64,000 nt of DNA, taken from NCBI GenBank assembly GCA_045605385.1, contig JAZUPW010000012.1:62001-126000 (forward strand). Reading direction: 5' to 3'. Positions within the stretch are counted from its first letter, which is position 1, and each line of letters opens with the position of its first letter. Positions 26,902 to 35,368 of the stretch are shown here, in pieces. This stretch comes from SIG607 sp045605385 (GTDB lineage Bacteria > Bacillota > Clostridia > Oscillospirales > Acutalibacteraceae). The position numbers and the translations under genes are program-made. Below the pieces are notes generated by a model. That model searched no databases. It was not told the DNA's origin and saw only the letters and a program-made list of their open reading frames with translations.

Positions 26902-28288
26902 ATGACTTTACACCGTAAACGGTGATGCTTGTTCCTTCGGGCAAGAAAAGTTTTTCTTCTTCACCGCAAGATACTCGAAGTGACGTAATATAATCTACAT
27001 CGGTCAGTACATAGCTGGTGTTCCATGAATGACCGTATACTGTGGAGCAGAACTGAGAAGTATCTGTTTTCCATATACCTTTTGCAATTCTTTCGGAATA
27101 TAGCCTGAAGTATTTTGTATTAATATTTGCTTGTGTGACCGCCAAGGCACTTCCGGAACCGCTGAAAGTATTTACATAACAACTAAATGAGCCTAAATTT
27201 TCTGATAAAGGATTTTGAGTGTTTATTGAAATATATATTTTTTTTAGCGGTTCAATATTTCTTAAATAATGATTCTTAGTTTTGCCATCGCATATTATTC
27301 TGCCAATAAGTTGAAAATCCTCGGCAGTTTTAAGACGCTCAATCTCAGCCTTTGCAGATACCAGTTCCTGCTGTGTTTCTGCTAAAAGAGCAGTGGTTTC
27401 TTCAAGTTCGGTTCTGTCAGCTTTTAACCCTTCAAGACGCGCATCGGCATTTCTCATTTCGTCCGAAAAATAAGATACCATTGCATTTACAAGTTCTTGA
27501 GTAGCCTTTGCGGATGCATATTTGGTGTGGTCGGGAAGAACGTCTTGCATTAGGTTGGTTTCCTTGTTTGTTACGTCTTCTTTACTTGTAAGCAGCGCTT
27601 CTGCCTGTGCTTTAGAATTGGCGGCATCGTTTGCGGCGTTAATAGCATTTACAGCCGCGGTTTCTGCTGCATTTTTTCGCTGTTCACATTCATCAAGAGT
27701 GTTCTCATTTTCTTCAACTAACTCTTGCATAGTAGCAATTCCGTTTTCAGAAACACTGTTAATTTCTTCTAAAACACCATTTGCCGTATTAATTGTTTCA
27801 CTCTTTATTGTATCTGCTTTTTGTGTTGCTTGGTTTAAAATTTCGTTTGCTGTGTTGTTTGCCTGTTCTAAAACGGTTACCATAGTGTTATAAACTTGCA
27901 CTTTATCGGGGTTTCCGTCACACCCTTTTTCAATTACAAGGTCTAAGGGTAGGGTGCACAGCGTTAAATTCTCGCTTTCAAAAACAAGCATAACGGTAAT
28001 TTTACCGTCACTCATTGTAAACGCATTTGTAATTGGTAAGCAAAACGAATTTTCTTCATTTGCAACTTTGTTTTCCAAAACAAAATGTTTGTTTAAAGCG
28101 TCGGTTACTTCAAATCTGTAATAAAGAGTATTATCTGCAATTTCTTCCCTGATTGCTGAAAGTAATTCGTTACTTACGTTAAAGATAACCGTTGTTGCAC
28201 CTGTTTCGCCGCAAACACCCGAAAAAGTGCCATTCGTACTTTCTATTTTTCCTGCTCTGTCAACATTTACTTCAATTTTTCTTATCAT
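26900..28288 (-). CDS. Orphan phage baseplate/receptor-binding-like protein (BppU N-terminal-like, coiled coil)
   Basis: 462 residues with three visible parts. Residues 1-130 are beta-rich and resemble the N-terminal domain of phage BppU-type baseplate upper proteins. About 130-320 is a long alanine/glutamate-rich coiled coil (many Q-A-N-N-T-A-N and A-A-E-T-A-A-V-N repeats), consistent with a trimeric stalk. About 320-462 is a beta-rich tip domain with serines and aromatics. No signal peptide, anchor or other phage gene is visible nearby. It could be a remnant prophage fibre, a part of an extracellular contractile machine encoded elsewhere, or a domesticated surface fibre. The ATG has AAAGGAAG upstream. 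It converges on the flippase gene and shares its terminator. Confidence 0.55.
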   Translation of the reverse strand: MIRKIEVNVDRAGKIESTNGTFSGVCGETGATTVIFNVSNELLSAIREEIADNTLYYRFEVTDALNKHFVLENKVANEENSFCLPITNAFTMSDGKITVMLVFESENLTLCTLPLDLVIEKGCDGNPDKVQVYNTMVTVLEQANNTANEILNQATQKADTIKSETINTANGVLEEINSVSENGIATMQELVEENENTLDECEQRKNAAETAAVNAINAANDAANSKAQAEALLTSKEDVTNKETNLMQDVLPDHTKYASAKATQELVNAMVSYFSDEMRNADARLEGLKADRTELEETTALLAETQQELVSAKAEIERLKTAEDFQLIGRIICDGKTKNHYLRNIEPLKKIYISINTQNPLSENLGSFSCYVNTFSGSGSALAVTQANINTKYFRLYSERIAKGIWKTDTSQFCSTVYGHSWNTSYVLTDVDYITSLRVSCGEEEKLFLPEGTSITVYGVKS

Positions 28289-28381
28289 AAAAAACTTCCT
28301 TTCTGTCTTAAACTGACACTATAATTGTAACGATTTAATTTGCGACATTCACCGACATCTTTTGAAAAGTATAAATTATTG

Positions 28382-28410
28382 TTGATTTTTTTGGTACAAT
28401 GTTATATAAT
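28382..28410 (+). promoter_or_regulatory. Sigma-A promoter of the first NTP_transf_5 gene
   Basis: TTGATT (28382-28387), 17-base spacer, TATAAT (28405-28410), 42 bases before the start codon. Confidence 0.7.
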
Positions 28411-28452
28411 TAATTAAATTATAGTTAAAATTTTGTGTAAGGAGATGAAGAA

Positions 28453-29649
28453 ATGCGGCAGTTCACATCTAATGATAAGGCTTTTTTTGATTTAGTTTCC
28501 AAAGCACTTTTTGAAAATAAAATTAGTATTGATACTTCTGTAGATTTTAATGTAATTTACAATGAAGCGCGTTATCAGGCTGTCAGGTCGCTTATTTTCG
28601 ATGCCGTATCTTCTTATTTAGATAAATCTTCCGATATATATAATGTTTGGTACAAACATACACTGCACACAATTTCAAATAATTACAAAATAGAATATGC
28701 TCATAATTACATAGGTGAAATTTTAAGCAAAAACAACATTGAATACACTATTTTAAAAGGTTGCCGTTCTGCTTATTATTATCCTTATCCCGATAAGCGT
28801 TCTTTAGGCGACGTTGACTTTCTTGTAAGAAATTGCGACGTTGAAAACGTCTGCAAAATTTTAGAAGATAATGGTTTTGTTAAATACAAGAGTTCAGACG
28901 AACACGAATTCCACATTATTTACATAAAAGATAAAGTGTGTTATGAACTTCATTACCGTTTTGATGATACATTAAACGATGACAGTGAAAAATTTACCGA
29001 GAATCTTATAAAAACTGCAGTTGAAATTCCTGTTTTAGACGGAAAAGGCAAAATTAAGGTTTGCAATGAGATAAATCATGCTTTAATAATGCTTATCCAC
29101 ATGAAACGACACCTGAACGGCGCAGGACTGGGTTTAAGGCATTTGTGTGATTGGGCGGTTTTTGTTAACAGATATACAAGCGGCGAATTTACTGAAAAAT
29201 TTAAAGAAGCAATTGAAAGTAAAGGTCTTTGGAAATTTGCCTGCGCCTCAAGTTTAGTTGCTAATAAGTACATTGGTTTGCCTTATAAAGAATGGTTTGG
29301 TACTGCCGATGATAACGTTTTAGATTGGCTTATAGAATATATATATTCAAACGGTAATTTCGGTAAAAAAGACGTATCATTCGCTCCGCTTCTTTCTCAA
29401 AATACAAATATAGGCGCGTCAAAACCTTTTGTTCAGTTTTTAGTTTCAATTAAAAATATTGTTTGTACGCACTGGAAAAAAGCCGAAAATAATATATTTT
29501 TGTTGTGTGTGGGGTTTGTATATTTTCCTGTTAGATACTTAATTAAAAGTATTTTTGGAAAACGTAAAAAAGTTAAGGTTATCGAAACTATCAAGGTAGG
29601 TTCCGAAATTAATTACGTTTTTAAACAACTTGGTTTTTATGAAAAATAA
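28453..29649 (+). CDS. Nucleotidyltransferase-fold protein (NTP_transf_5-like)
   Basis: A 398-residue protein resembling the uncharacterised nucleotidyltransferase family. It has the sequence LKGCRSAYYYPYPDKRSLGDVDFLV (G103, then D120-x-D122 as the metal pair of a polymerase-beta-type fold) and a later ELHYRFD. The C-terminal 50 residues are hydrophobic then basic and may contact the membrane. Family members lie in surface polysaccharide and lanthipeptide-like loci, but their substrate is not known to me. A second, diverged copy occurs at 35369-36613. It has its own promoter and terminator, so it is transcribed alone. Confidence 0.7.
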   Translation: MRQFTSNDKAFFDLVSKALFENKISIDTSVDFNVIYNEARYQAVRSLIFDAVSSYLDKSSDIYNVWYKHTLHTISNNYKIEYAHNYIGEILSKNNIEYTILKGCRSAYYYPYPDKRSLGDVDFLVRNCDVENVCKILEDNGFVKYKSSDEHEFHIIYIKDKVCYELHYRFDDTLNDDSEKFTENLIKTAVEIPVLDGKGKIKVCNEINHALIMLIHMKRHLNGAGLGLRHLCDWAVFVNRYTSGEFTEKFKEAIESKGLWKFACASSLVANKYIGLPYKEWFGTADDNVLDWLIEYIYSNGNFGKKDVSFAPLLSQNTNIGASKPFVQFLVSIKNIVCTHWKKAENNIFLLCVGFVYFPVRYLIKSIFGKRKKVKVIETIKVGSEINYVFKQLGFYEK

Positions 29650-29684
29650 AGCAACCAAAGCCATATTGCTTTTGGTTGCTTTTG
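29648..29684 (+). terminator. Intrinsic terminator
   Basis: AAAGCAACCAAAG pairs with CTTTTGGTTGCTTT (one-base bulge), loop around CCATATTG, then T-rich sequence. The 3' arm is also used as the -35 region of the next promoter. Confidence 0.85.
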
Positions 29685-29704
29685 CATATCTTTTAGTGTA
29701 TAAT
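29676..29704 (+). promoter_or_regulatory. Sigma-A promoter of comM, embedded in the preceding terminator
   Basis: TTGCTT (29676-29681) in the 3' arm of the terminator hairpin, 17-base spacer, TATAAT (29699-29704); the start codon follows 31 bases later. Confidence 0.65.
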
Positions 29705-29735
29705 ATATACAATTTAAACTTTAGGAGATATTATA

Positions 29736-31271
29736 GTGTTTGCTACTGTAAAAAGTATTGGTTTATTTGGAATGGATTCATATATGATAGAAGTGGAGGC
29801 TGACGTTTCACGTGGGCTTCCCGGTTTTGATATTGTAGGACTTCCCGACGTTGCTGTTAAAGAAGCGCGTGACCGTGTTCGCTCTGCAATAAAAAACAGC
29901 GGTTTTAAGTTTCCTAATTCAAAAATAACGGTTAATCTTGCTCCTGCCGATTTAAAAAAAGTTGGCTCTGCTTACGATTTACCCATAGCACTTGCTTTGC
30001 TTATTGCTTCGGGACAAATTAAAGCCGATGTTAAAGATTGCGTATTTATTGGCGAACTTTCGCTTGACGGCAGAATAAGAGCCGTTAACGGTATTCTTGC
30101 TATGGCAATTACTTCGCTTAAAGAAGGTTATAATAACTTCTTTTTGCCAAGTGAAAATGCTTGTGAAGCGGCAGTTGTAGACGGTCTTAACGCATACGGT
30201 TGCAATTCATTAAAAGAACTTTTAATGCACCTTGTTGGCGTTAGATTTATTGTGCCTGAACAAAAGCAAACCGATGAAGAAGTTACTTTTAATGAAACAC
30301 TTGATTTTAGTGACGTTAAAGGACAAGCACTTGCTAAAAGAGCAATTGAAGTTGCAGCAGCAGGCGGTCATAATATTTTACTTATCGGCCCTCCGGGTTC
30401 GGGTAAAAGTATGCTTGCGAAACGCATTCCTACAATACTGCCCGAAATGACATTTGATGAGTCGGTAGAAACCACAAAAATACATTCAATAGCTGGTGTG
30501 CTTGATAAAAAGCATCCACTCATTAAGCAGCGCCCGTTCAGAAGTCCCCATCACACAGTTTCGGCAAACGGTTTAACAGGCGGCGGAACACTTCCAAAAC
30601 CCGGTGAAATTTCACTTGCGCATAACGGTGTACTGTTTTTAGATGAACTTCCCGAATTTTCCCGTAACGTTATGGAAAGTCTTCGCGCTCCGCTTGAAGA
30701 TGGAAAGGTTACTATTTCTCGTGTTGCGGGTACGCTTACATATCCTAGTTCCATAACTCTTGTTGGGGCTATGAATCCTTGTCCTTGCGGATTTTTCGGT
30801 CACCCTACAAGAAGTTGTATTTGTTCTGAAAATGCCGTTAGAAAGTATTTAAACCGTATTTCGGGACCAATGCTTGACAGAATGGATTTGCATATTGAAG
30901 TTCCGCCTGTAGATTACGAATCGCTTAATAATTCACACTCAGAAGAAACTTCGGCGGTTATAAGAGAACGGGTAAACCGTGCCCGTGAAATTCAGACAAA
31001 GCGTTATTTTGGAACTGGTATTACTTGTAACGCAAGACTAACTCCGTCACTTTTAAAACAGTTTTGCGTATTAAGCAGTGATGCTTCCAATATTTTAAAA
31101 GCGGCATTTGAAAACTTGGGAATGTCTGCCAGAGCATACGATAGAATTTTAAAGGTTGCAAGAACAGTTGCTGATTTAGAACAGAGCGAAATAATTGAAG
31201 TTAAGCATATAACCGAGGCAATACAATTCCGCAGTCTTGACAGAAAGTATTGGGGTGTGGAAGATGAATAA
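29736..31271 (+). CDS. comM: YifB/ComM family Mg-chelatase-like AAA+ ATPase
   Basis: 511 residues. The N-terminal domain (about 1-170) is the ChlI-like LonC fold (GLPGFDIVGLPDVAVKEARDRVRSAI). A Mg-chelatase AAA+ domain follows, with Walker A GPPGSGKSMLAKR, Walker B LFLDELPEF, and the cysteine cluster NPCPCGFFGHPTRSCIC. The C-terminal Mg_chelatase_C domain includes SARAYDRILKVARTVADLE. ComM promotes branch migration during natural transformation in several bacteria. The start is GTG with TAGGAG upstream. Its stop overlaps the next gene by eight bases, so comM and the two flavoprotein genes form one transcript. Confidence 0.93.
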   Translation: MFATVKSIGLFGMDSYMIEVEADVSRGLPGFDIVGLPDVAVKEARDRVRSAIKNSGFKFPNSKITVNLAPADLKKVGSAYDLPIALALLIASGQIKADVKDCVFIGELSLDGRIRAVNGILAMAITSLKEGYNNFFLPSENACEAAVVDGLNAYGCNSLKELLMHLVGVRFIVPEQKQTDEEVTFNETLDFSDVKGQALAKRAIEVAAAGGHNILLIGPPGSGKSMLAKRIPTILPEMTFDESVETTKIHSIAGVLDKKHPLIKQRPFRSPHHTVSANGLTGGGTLPKPGEISLAHNGVLFLDELPEFSRNVMESLRAPLEDGKVTISRVAGTLTYPSSITLVGAMNPCPCGFFGHPTRSCICSENAVRKYLNRISGPMLDRMDLHIEVPPVDYESLNNSHSEETSAVIRERVNRAREIQTKRYFGTGITCNARLTPSLLKQFCVLSSDASNILKAAFENLGMSARAYDRILKVARTVADLEQSEIIEVKHITEAIQFRSLDRKYWGVEDE

Positions 31272-32508
31272 TAAGTTTGACGTTATTGTTATTGGCGGCG
31301 GCGCGGCAGGACTTTGTTTTGCCGTTTCTCTTGCTAAGAAAAACAAAAATTTAAGTATTGCCGTTCTTGAAGCGCTTGACAGAGTCGGCAAAAAGTTATC
31401 GCTTACTGGCAACGGACAGTGCAATATTTCAAATAAAAACTTAAGCCTTAATAATTACCACGGAAGCGACGTTTCTTTTGCGAAGTATGCCCTTAGTAAT
31501 TACGGTTTTGAATACAGTAAGTCGTTTTTTCAAACAATAGGTATAGATATTGTTTGTAAAGAAGACGGCAGGGCATATCCGCGCTCTTTTCAGGCTTCAA
31601 GTGTGGTAGATGCCTTACGTTTTGAAGCCGAAACTCTTGGTATTAATACTATTTGCGCAACAAGGGTTAAGGAGTTTATTAAATTAAATAATGAATTTAA
31701 GGTTGTAAGTGAAACCGAAACTTATTTTTCGCGTTATCTTGTTGTAGCAACGGGATTACTTTCGGGCGGAGATAAAATGGGGAGTTTTGGTGATGGCATT
31801 AAAATGCTTGAAAAACACGGTTTTTCACGTGTTAAAATGACACCGGCGATTGCTCAATTAAAAGCAACGAATGATTACTTGCGCCGTTTAAAAGGAATAA
31901 AGGTGGATTGTACGGCAACCCTTAGCATAAACGGCAAAGTGTCAAGAACCGAAAGCGGGGAAGTGCTGTTTACAGAATACGGACTTTCAGGACCTGCTAT
32001 ACTTCAGTTATCTCGCGAAACCGCAAGAACTGATAAACCGTGCGAAATTTCACTTGATCTTATTCCAGAGTATTCTTGTGAACAGTTATTTGAACTATTA
32101 TTAAAGCGCCGTGATAATTTAAAATTTAGGTCTAACGATCAATTTTTAATTACTTTACTTCAAAACCGCCTTGCTCAGACAATTCTTGTATCGTTAAAAA
32201 TTCCGCTTAGTGAAAAAATATCTTCACTCAGCGATAACCAGATTAAAGATATTGTAAAAGAAATCAAATCATTTAAATTTACGGTAACGGGCAATACAGG
32301 TTTTGTTAATTCGCAGGTTACGGCAGGTGGTATTAATACAAAAGATTTTGAAAGTAAAACTATGCAGTCGAAAAGCATAAAAAATCTCTTTGTTTTGGGT
32401 GAACTTCTTGATATTGACGGTGATTGCGGCGGATTTAATTTAGCATTTGCTTTTGCAACTGCTTTTACTGCGGCCGAAAAAATAGCGGAGGAAACAAAAT
32501 GCTTTTAA
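31264..32508 (+). CDS. HI0933-like (BaiN/RdsA-type) NAD(P)/FAD-dependent flavoprotein
   Basis: A 414-residue flavoprotein. FAD-binding loop VIVIGGGAAGLCFAVSLAKK at the N-terminus, the family signature KKLSLTGNGQCNISNKN, and the C-terminal TAGGINTKDFESKTMQSK...GELLDIDGDCGGFNLAFAFATAF. Members are annotated as aminoacetone oxidases or BaiN-type reductases; the physiological substrate here is unknown. I start at the ATG at 31264, which begins directly before the FAD loop, eight bases inside comM. The gene overlaps the next flavoprotein gene by ten bases. Confidence 0.88.
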   Translation: MNNKFDVIVIGGGAAGLCFAVSLAKKNKNLSIAVLEALDRVGKKLSLTGNGQCNISNKNLSLNNYHGSDVSFAKYALSNYGFEYSKSFFQTIGIDIVCKEDGRAYPRSFQASSVVDALRFEAETLGINTICATRVKEFIKLNNEFKVVSETETYFSRYLVVATGLLSGGDKMGSFGDGIKMLEKHGFSRVKMTPAIAQLKATNDYLRRLKGIKVDCTATLSINGKVSRTESGEVLFTEYGLSGPAILQLSRETARTDKPCEISLDLIPEYSCEQLFELLLKRRDNLKFRSNDQFLITLLQNRLAQTILVSLKIPLSEKISSLSDNQIKDIVKEIKSFKFTVTGNTGFVNSQVTAGGINTKDFESKTMQSKSIKNLFVLGELLDIDGDCGGFNLAFAFATAFTAAEKIAEETKCF

Positions 32509-34070
32509 TTAACAATTTGTTGTTGCCGCTTGATACCGATTTTTCTTTACTAAAGGAAATTACCGCTAAACAGTTAAGAATTTCAACCGATAAGGTAATA
32601 AGCGCACGTCTTCACAAAAAATCGGTAGATGCAAGAGATAAAACCAACGTAAGATTTTGTGTAAGTATAGTTGCCGATGTTTTTGGAGATACTAAAAAAT
32701 ACCTTAAAAACAAAAACGTAAGCGTATATAATGAAAAGGAATATAATCTGCCCGTATGTAATGTAAAAAGCAAAAATCGGCCCGTTATTGTAGGTTTCGG
32801 ACCTGCGGGAATGTTTTGCGCTTTAATTCTTGCAAAATGCGGTTTAAATCCTATTGTTATTGAACGCGGTAAAGATGTTGATTCAAGAATAAAGGACGTT
32901 GAAACATTTTTCGGCGGCGGGAAACTAAATACCGAATCTAACATCCAGTTCGGCGAAGGTGGCGCAGGTACTTTTTCCGACGGTAAACTTAACACAGGAA
33001 TTAAAGATATCCGTTGCAAAGAAGTTTTAAGAATTTTTGCCGAACACGGCGCAAATAAAAATATTTTGTACGAAGCTAAACCGCATATAGGCACCGACGT
33101 GCTTGTAAACGTTGTAAAAAGTATAAGAAACAAAATAATAAGTTTAGGCGGCGAAGTGCGTTTTTCCACAAAACTTTCCGATATTATCATTAATAATTCA
33201 AAAACAACTGCCATAGTTACCGAAAGCGGTGAAATAATAGAAACCGATGCCGTTATTCTGTGCATTGGTCATTCGGCAAGAGATACGTTTTCGCTTCTTA
33301 AAGAAAAAGGAATCGGTATGGTAAAAAAACCTTTTTCGGTAGGTGTAAGAATAGAGCATTTGCAAAGCGAAATTAATAATGCTCTTTACGGCAATTTTGC
33401 CGATAAACTCGGCGCGGCAGATTACAAATTGGCTGTGCATTTAGAAAACGGTAGGGGAGTTTACACTTTTTGTATGTGCCCCGGCGGTGAGGTTGTTAAT
33501 GCTTCAAGTCAAGAAGGCGGTATTGCCGTAAACGGAATGAGTTATTCTGCAAGAAACGGTGTAAATTCAAACAGCGCTTTGCTTGTTGGTATTGAGCCTG
33601 ATGATTTTAGCGGTGACGACGTTCTTGAGGGCTGTCGTTTTCAACGTAATATTGAAGAAAAAGCGTTTAAACTCGGCGGCGGCGCTGTTCCCGTAACTAC
33701 CGTGGGTGCTTTTCTTAAAGATAGCGAACCGGTGCTTGGTGAAGTTAAACCGTCTGTTCGCCCAAATTTTAAACTATGCGATATTAAAGAAATTTTTCCC
33801 GATTTTGTAGTTGATTCCTTAAAAGAAGCAATTGCTGCTTTTGGCAAAAAAATAAAAGGTTTTGACAGCAGTGAAGCAGTGTTAACCGCTCCCGAAACCC
33901 GAAGTTCTTCTCCAATAAGAATATTAAGGGAAGAAAACGGTATGGCTGTAGGTATTAAACAACTTTTTCCTTCTGGCGAGGGCGCGGGTTACGCCGGGGG
34001 AATAATGTCAGCGGCTGTTGACGGTATAAAGACTGCCGAAGCGGTTGTTAAATACTACAATAATGAATAA
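32499..34070 (+). CDS. COG2509-type FAD-dependent dehydrogenase
   Basis: A 523-residue uncharacterised FAD-dependent oxidoreductase. An N-terminal domain of about 85 residues precedes the FAD loop IVGFGPAGMFCALILAKCGL. Family hallmarks are NIQFGEGGAGTFSDGKLNTG, CMCPGGEVVNASSQEGGIAVNGMS and the C-terminal TAPETRSSSPIRILRE with LFPSGEGAGYAGGIMSAAVDGIKTAE. Its redox reaction is not known. GCGGAGG precedes the ATG inside the end of the upstream gene. No convincing terminator was seen in the 149 bases before gapA. Confidence 0.88.
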   Translation: MLLINNLLLPLDTDFSLLKEITAKQLRISTDKVISARLHKKSVDARDKTNVRFCVSIVADVFGDTKKYLKNKNVSVYNEKEYNLPVCNVKSKNRPVIVGFGPAGMFCALILAKCGLNPIVIERGKDVDSRIKDVETFFGGGKLNTESNIQFGEGGAGTFSDGKLNTGIKDIRCKEVLRIFAEHGANKNILYEAKPHIGTDVLVNVVKSIRNKIISLGGEVRFSTKLSDIIINNSKTTAIVTESGEIIETDAVILCIGHSARDTFSLLKEKGIGMVKKPFSVGVRIEHLQSEINNALYGNFADKLGAADYKLAVHLENGRGVYTFCMCPGGEVVNASSQEGGIAVNGMSYSARNGVNSNSALLVGIEPDDFSGDDVLEGCRFQRNIEEKAFKLGGGAVPVTTVGAFLKDSEPVLGEVKPSVRPNFKLCDIKEIFPDFVVDSLKEAIAAFGKKIKGFDSSEAVLTAPETRSSSPIRILREENGMAVGIKQLFPSGEGAGYAGGIMSAAVDGIKTAEAVVKYYNNE

Positions 34071-34148
34071 AAATTAACGTGTATTAAGGGTTTTTATTGT
34101 TGTTTTAAACTAAGATTACTTTCTTTGATAAAAAATTAACAAAAACTC

Positions 34149-34177
34149 TTGAAAAATTAATCATTTTCGGTTACAAT
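34149..34177 (+). promoter_or_regulatory. Sigma-A promoter of gapA
   Basis: TTGAAA (34149-34154), 17-base spacer, TACAAT (34172-34177), followed by a short leader and AGGAGGT before the start. Confidence 0.75.
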
Positions 34178-34219
34178 AACATTTGTAAAAAAAGTAATTA
34201 TTTTTAGGAGGTAATTCCA

Positions 34220-35251
34220 ATGGTAAAAGTTGCTATTAACGGATTCGGCCGTATCGGTCGTCTCGCATTCCGCCAGATGTTTGGCGCTGAAGGTTACGAG
34301 GTTGTTGCTATTAACGACCTTACCAAGCCCTCTATGCTTGCTAACCTTCTTAAGTACGATACTGCTCAGGGTGGTTATTGTGGTTATATCGGTGAAAACC
34401 GTCACACAATCGCTGCTGATGATGAAGCAGGTACTATCACTGTAGATGGTAAGACTCTTAAAATCTACGCAGAAAAAGACGCTAAGGATCTTCCTTGGGG
34501 TGAAATCGGCGTTGACGTTGTTTTAGAGTGCACAGGTTTCTACTGCTCTAAAGAAAAGAGCCAGGCTCATATTGATGCCGGCGCTAAGAAGGTAGTTATT
34601 TCTGCTCCTGCAGGTAACGATCTTCCTACCATCGTTTTCAGCGTAAACGAAGGTACTCTTACTGCTGAAGACAACATCATTTCTGCTGCTTCTTGCACAA
34701 CAAACTGTGTTGCTCCTATGGCTAAGGCTCTTAACGATTATGCTCCTATTCAGAGCGGTATTATGAGCACTATCCACGCTTACACCGGCGACCAGATGAT
34801 TCTTGACGGTCCTCACAGAAAGGGTGACCTTCGCCGTGCACGTGCAGGTGCTGCTAACATCGTTCCTAACTCTACAGGCGCTGCAAAGGCTATCGGTCTT
34901 GTAATTCCTGAACTCAACGGCAAACTTATCGGTTCTGCTCAGCGTGTTCCTGTTACTACCGGTTCTACAACTATCCTTACTGCTGTTGTTAAGGGTGCAG
35001 ACGTTACTAAAGAAGGCATCAATGCTGCTATGAAGGCTGCTGCAAGTGAATCCTTCGGTTACAACGAAGATCAGATTGTTTCTTCCGACGTTGTTGGTAT
35101 GCGTTACGGTTCTCTCTTCGATGCAACTCAGACAATGGTTTGCAAGATTGCTGATGACCTTTATGAAGTACAGGTTGTTTCTTGGTATGATAACGAAAAC
35201 AGCTACACCAGCCAGATGGTTCGTACAATTAAGTACTTCGCTGAAATCTAA
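34220..35251 (+). CDS. gapA: Glyceraldehyde-3-phosphate dehydrogenase
   Basis: 343 residues. NAD-binding INGFGRIGRLAFRQ at the N-terminus, catalytic cysteine in SCTTNCVAPMAKAL, and the C-terminal SWYDNENSYTSQMVRT. It catalyses oxidative phosphorylation of glyceraldehyde-3-phosphate in glycolysis, in the cytosol. Codon use is clearly optimised compared with neighbouring genes (C-ending codons for many residues), as expected of a highly expressed gene. It has its own promoter, a near-perfect AGGAGGT and its own terminator, so it is a single-gene unit. Confidence 0.97.
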   Translation: MVKVAINGFGRIGRLAFRQMFGAEGYEVVAINDLTKPSMLANLLKYDTAQGGYCGYIGENRHTIAADDEAGTITVDGKTLKIYAEKDAKDLPWGEIGVDVVLECTGFYCSKEKSQAHIDAGAKKVVISAPAGNDLPTIVFSVNEGTLTAEDNIISAASCTTNCVAPMAKALNDYAPIQSGIMSTIHAYTGDQMILDGPHRKGDLRRARAGAANIVPNSTGAAKAIGLVIPELNGKLIGSAQRVPVTTGSTTILTAVVKGADVTKEGINAAMKAAASESFGYNEDQIVSSDVVGMRYGSLFDATQTMVCKIADDLYEVQVVSWYDNENSYTSQMVRTIKYFAEI

Positions 35252-35269
35252 TTAAAATATTTAAAATTT

Positions 35270-35300
35270 TCCCGATGTCTTATGACATCGGGATTTTTTT
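35270..35300 (+). terminator. gapA intrinsic terminator
   Basis: CCCGATGTC pairs perfectly with GACATCGGG around TTAT, followed by a run of seven Ts. Confidence 0.93.
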
Positions 35301-35301
35301 G

Positions 35302-35330
35302 TTGAAATATTTTATTTAATGTGTTATATT
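35302..35330 (+). promoter_or_regulatory. Sigma-A promoter of the second NTP_transf_5 / PglF-like unit
   Basis: TTGAAA (35302-35307), 17-base spacer, extended -10 TGTTATATT (hexamer 35325-35330). Confidence 0.7.
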
Positions 35331-35368
35331 ATTAAGTGGCTTATTATGTTTAAAGGAGGTGCCGTGTT

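Noticed and set aside
26900..28288. Prophage
   Set aside because: Only one phage-like protein is present; no integrase, capsid, terminase, tail or lysis gene lies nearby.
32612..33265. 217-codon leftward open frame
   Set aside because: It is a shadow opposite the COG2509 flavoprotein gene with no family resemblance.
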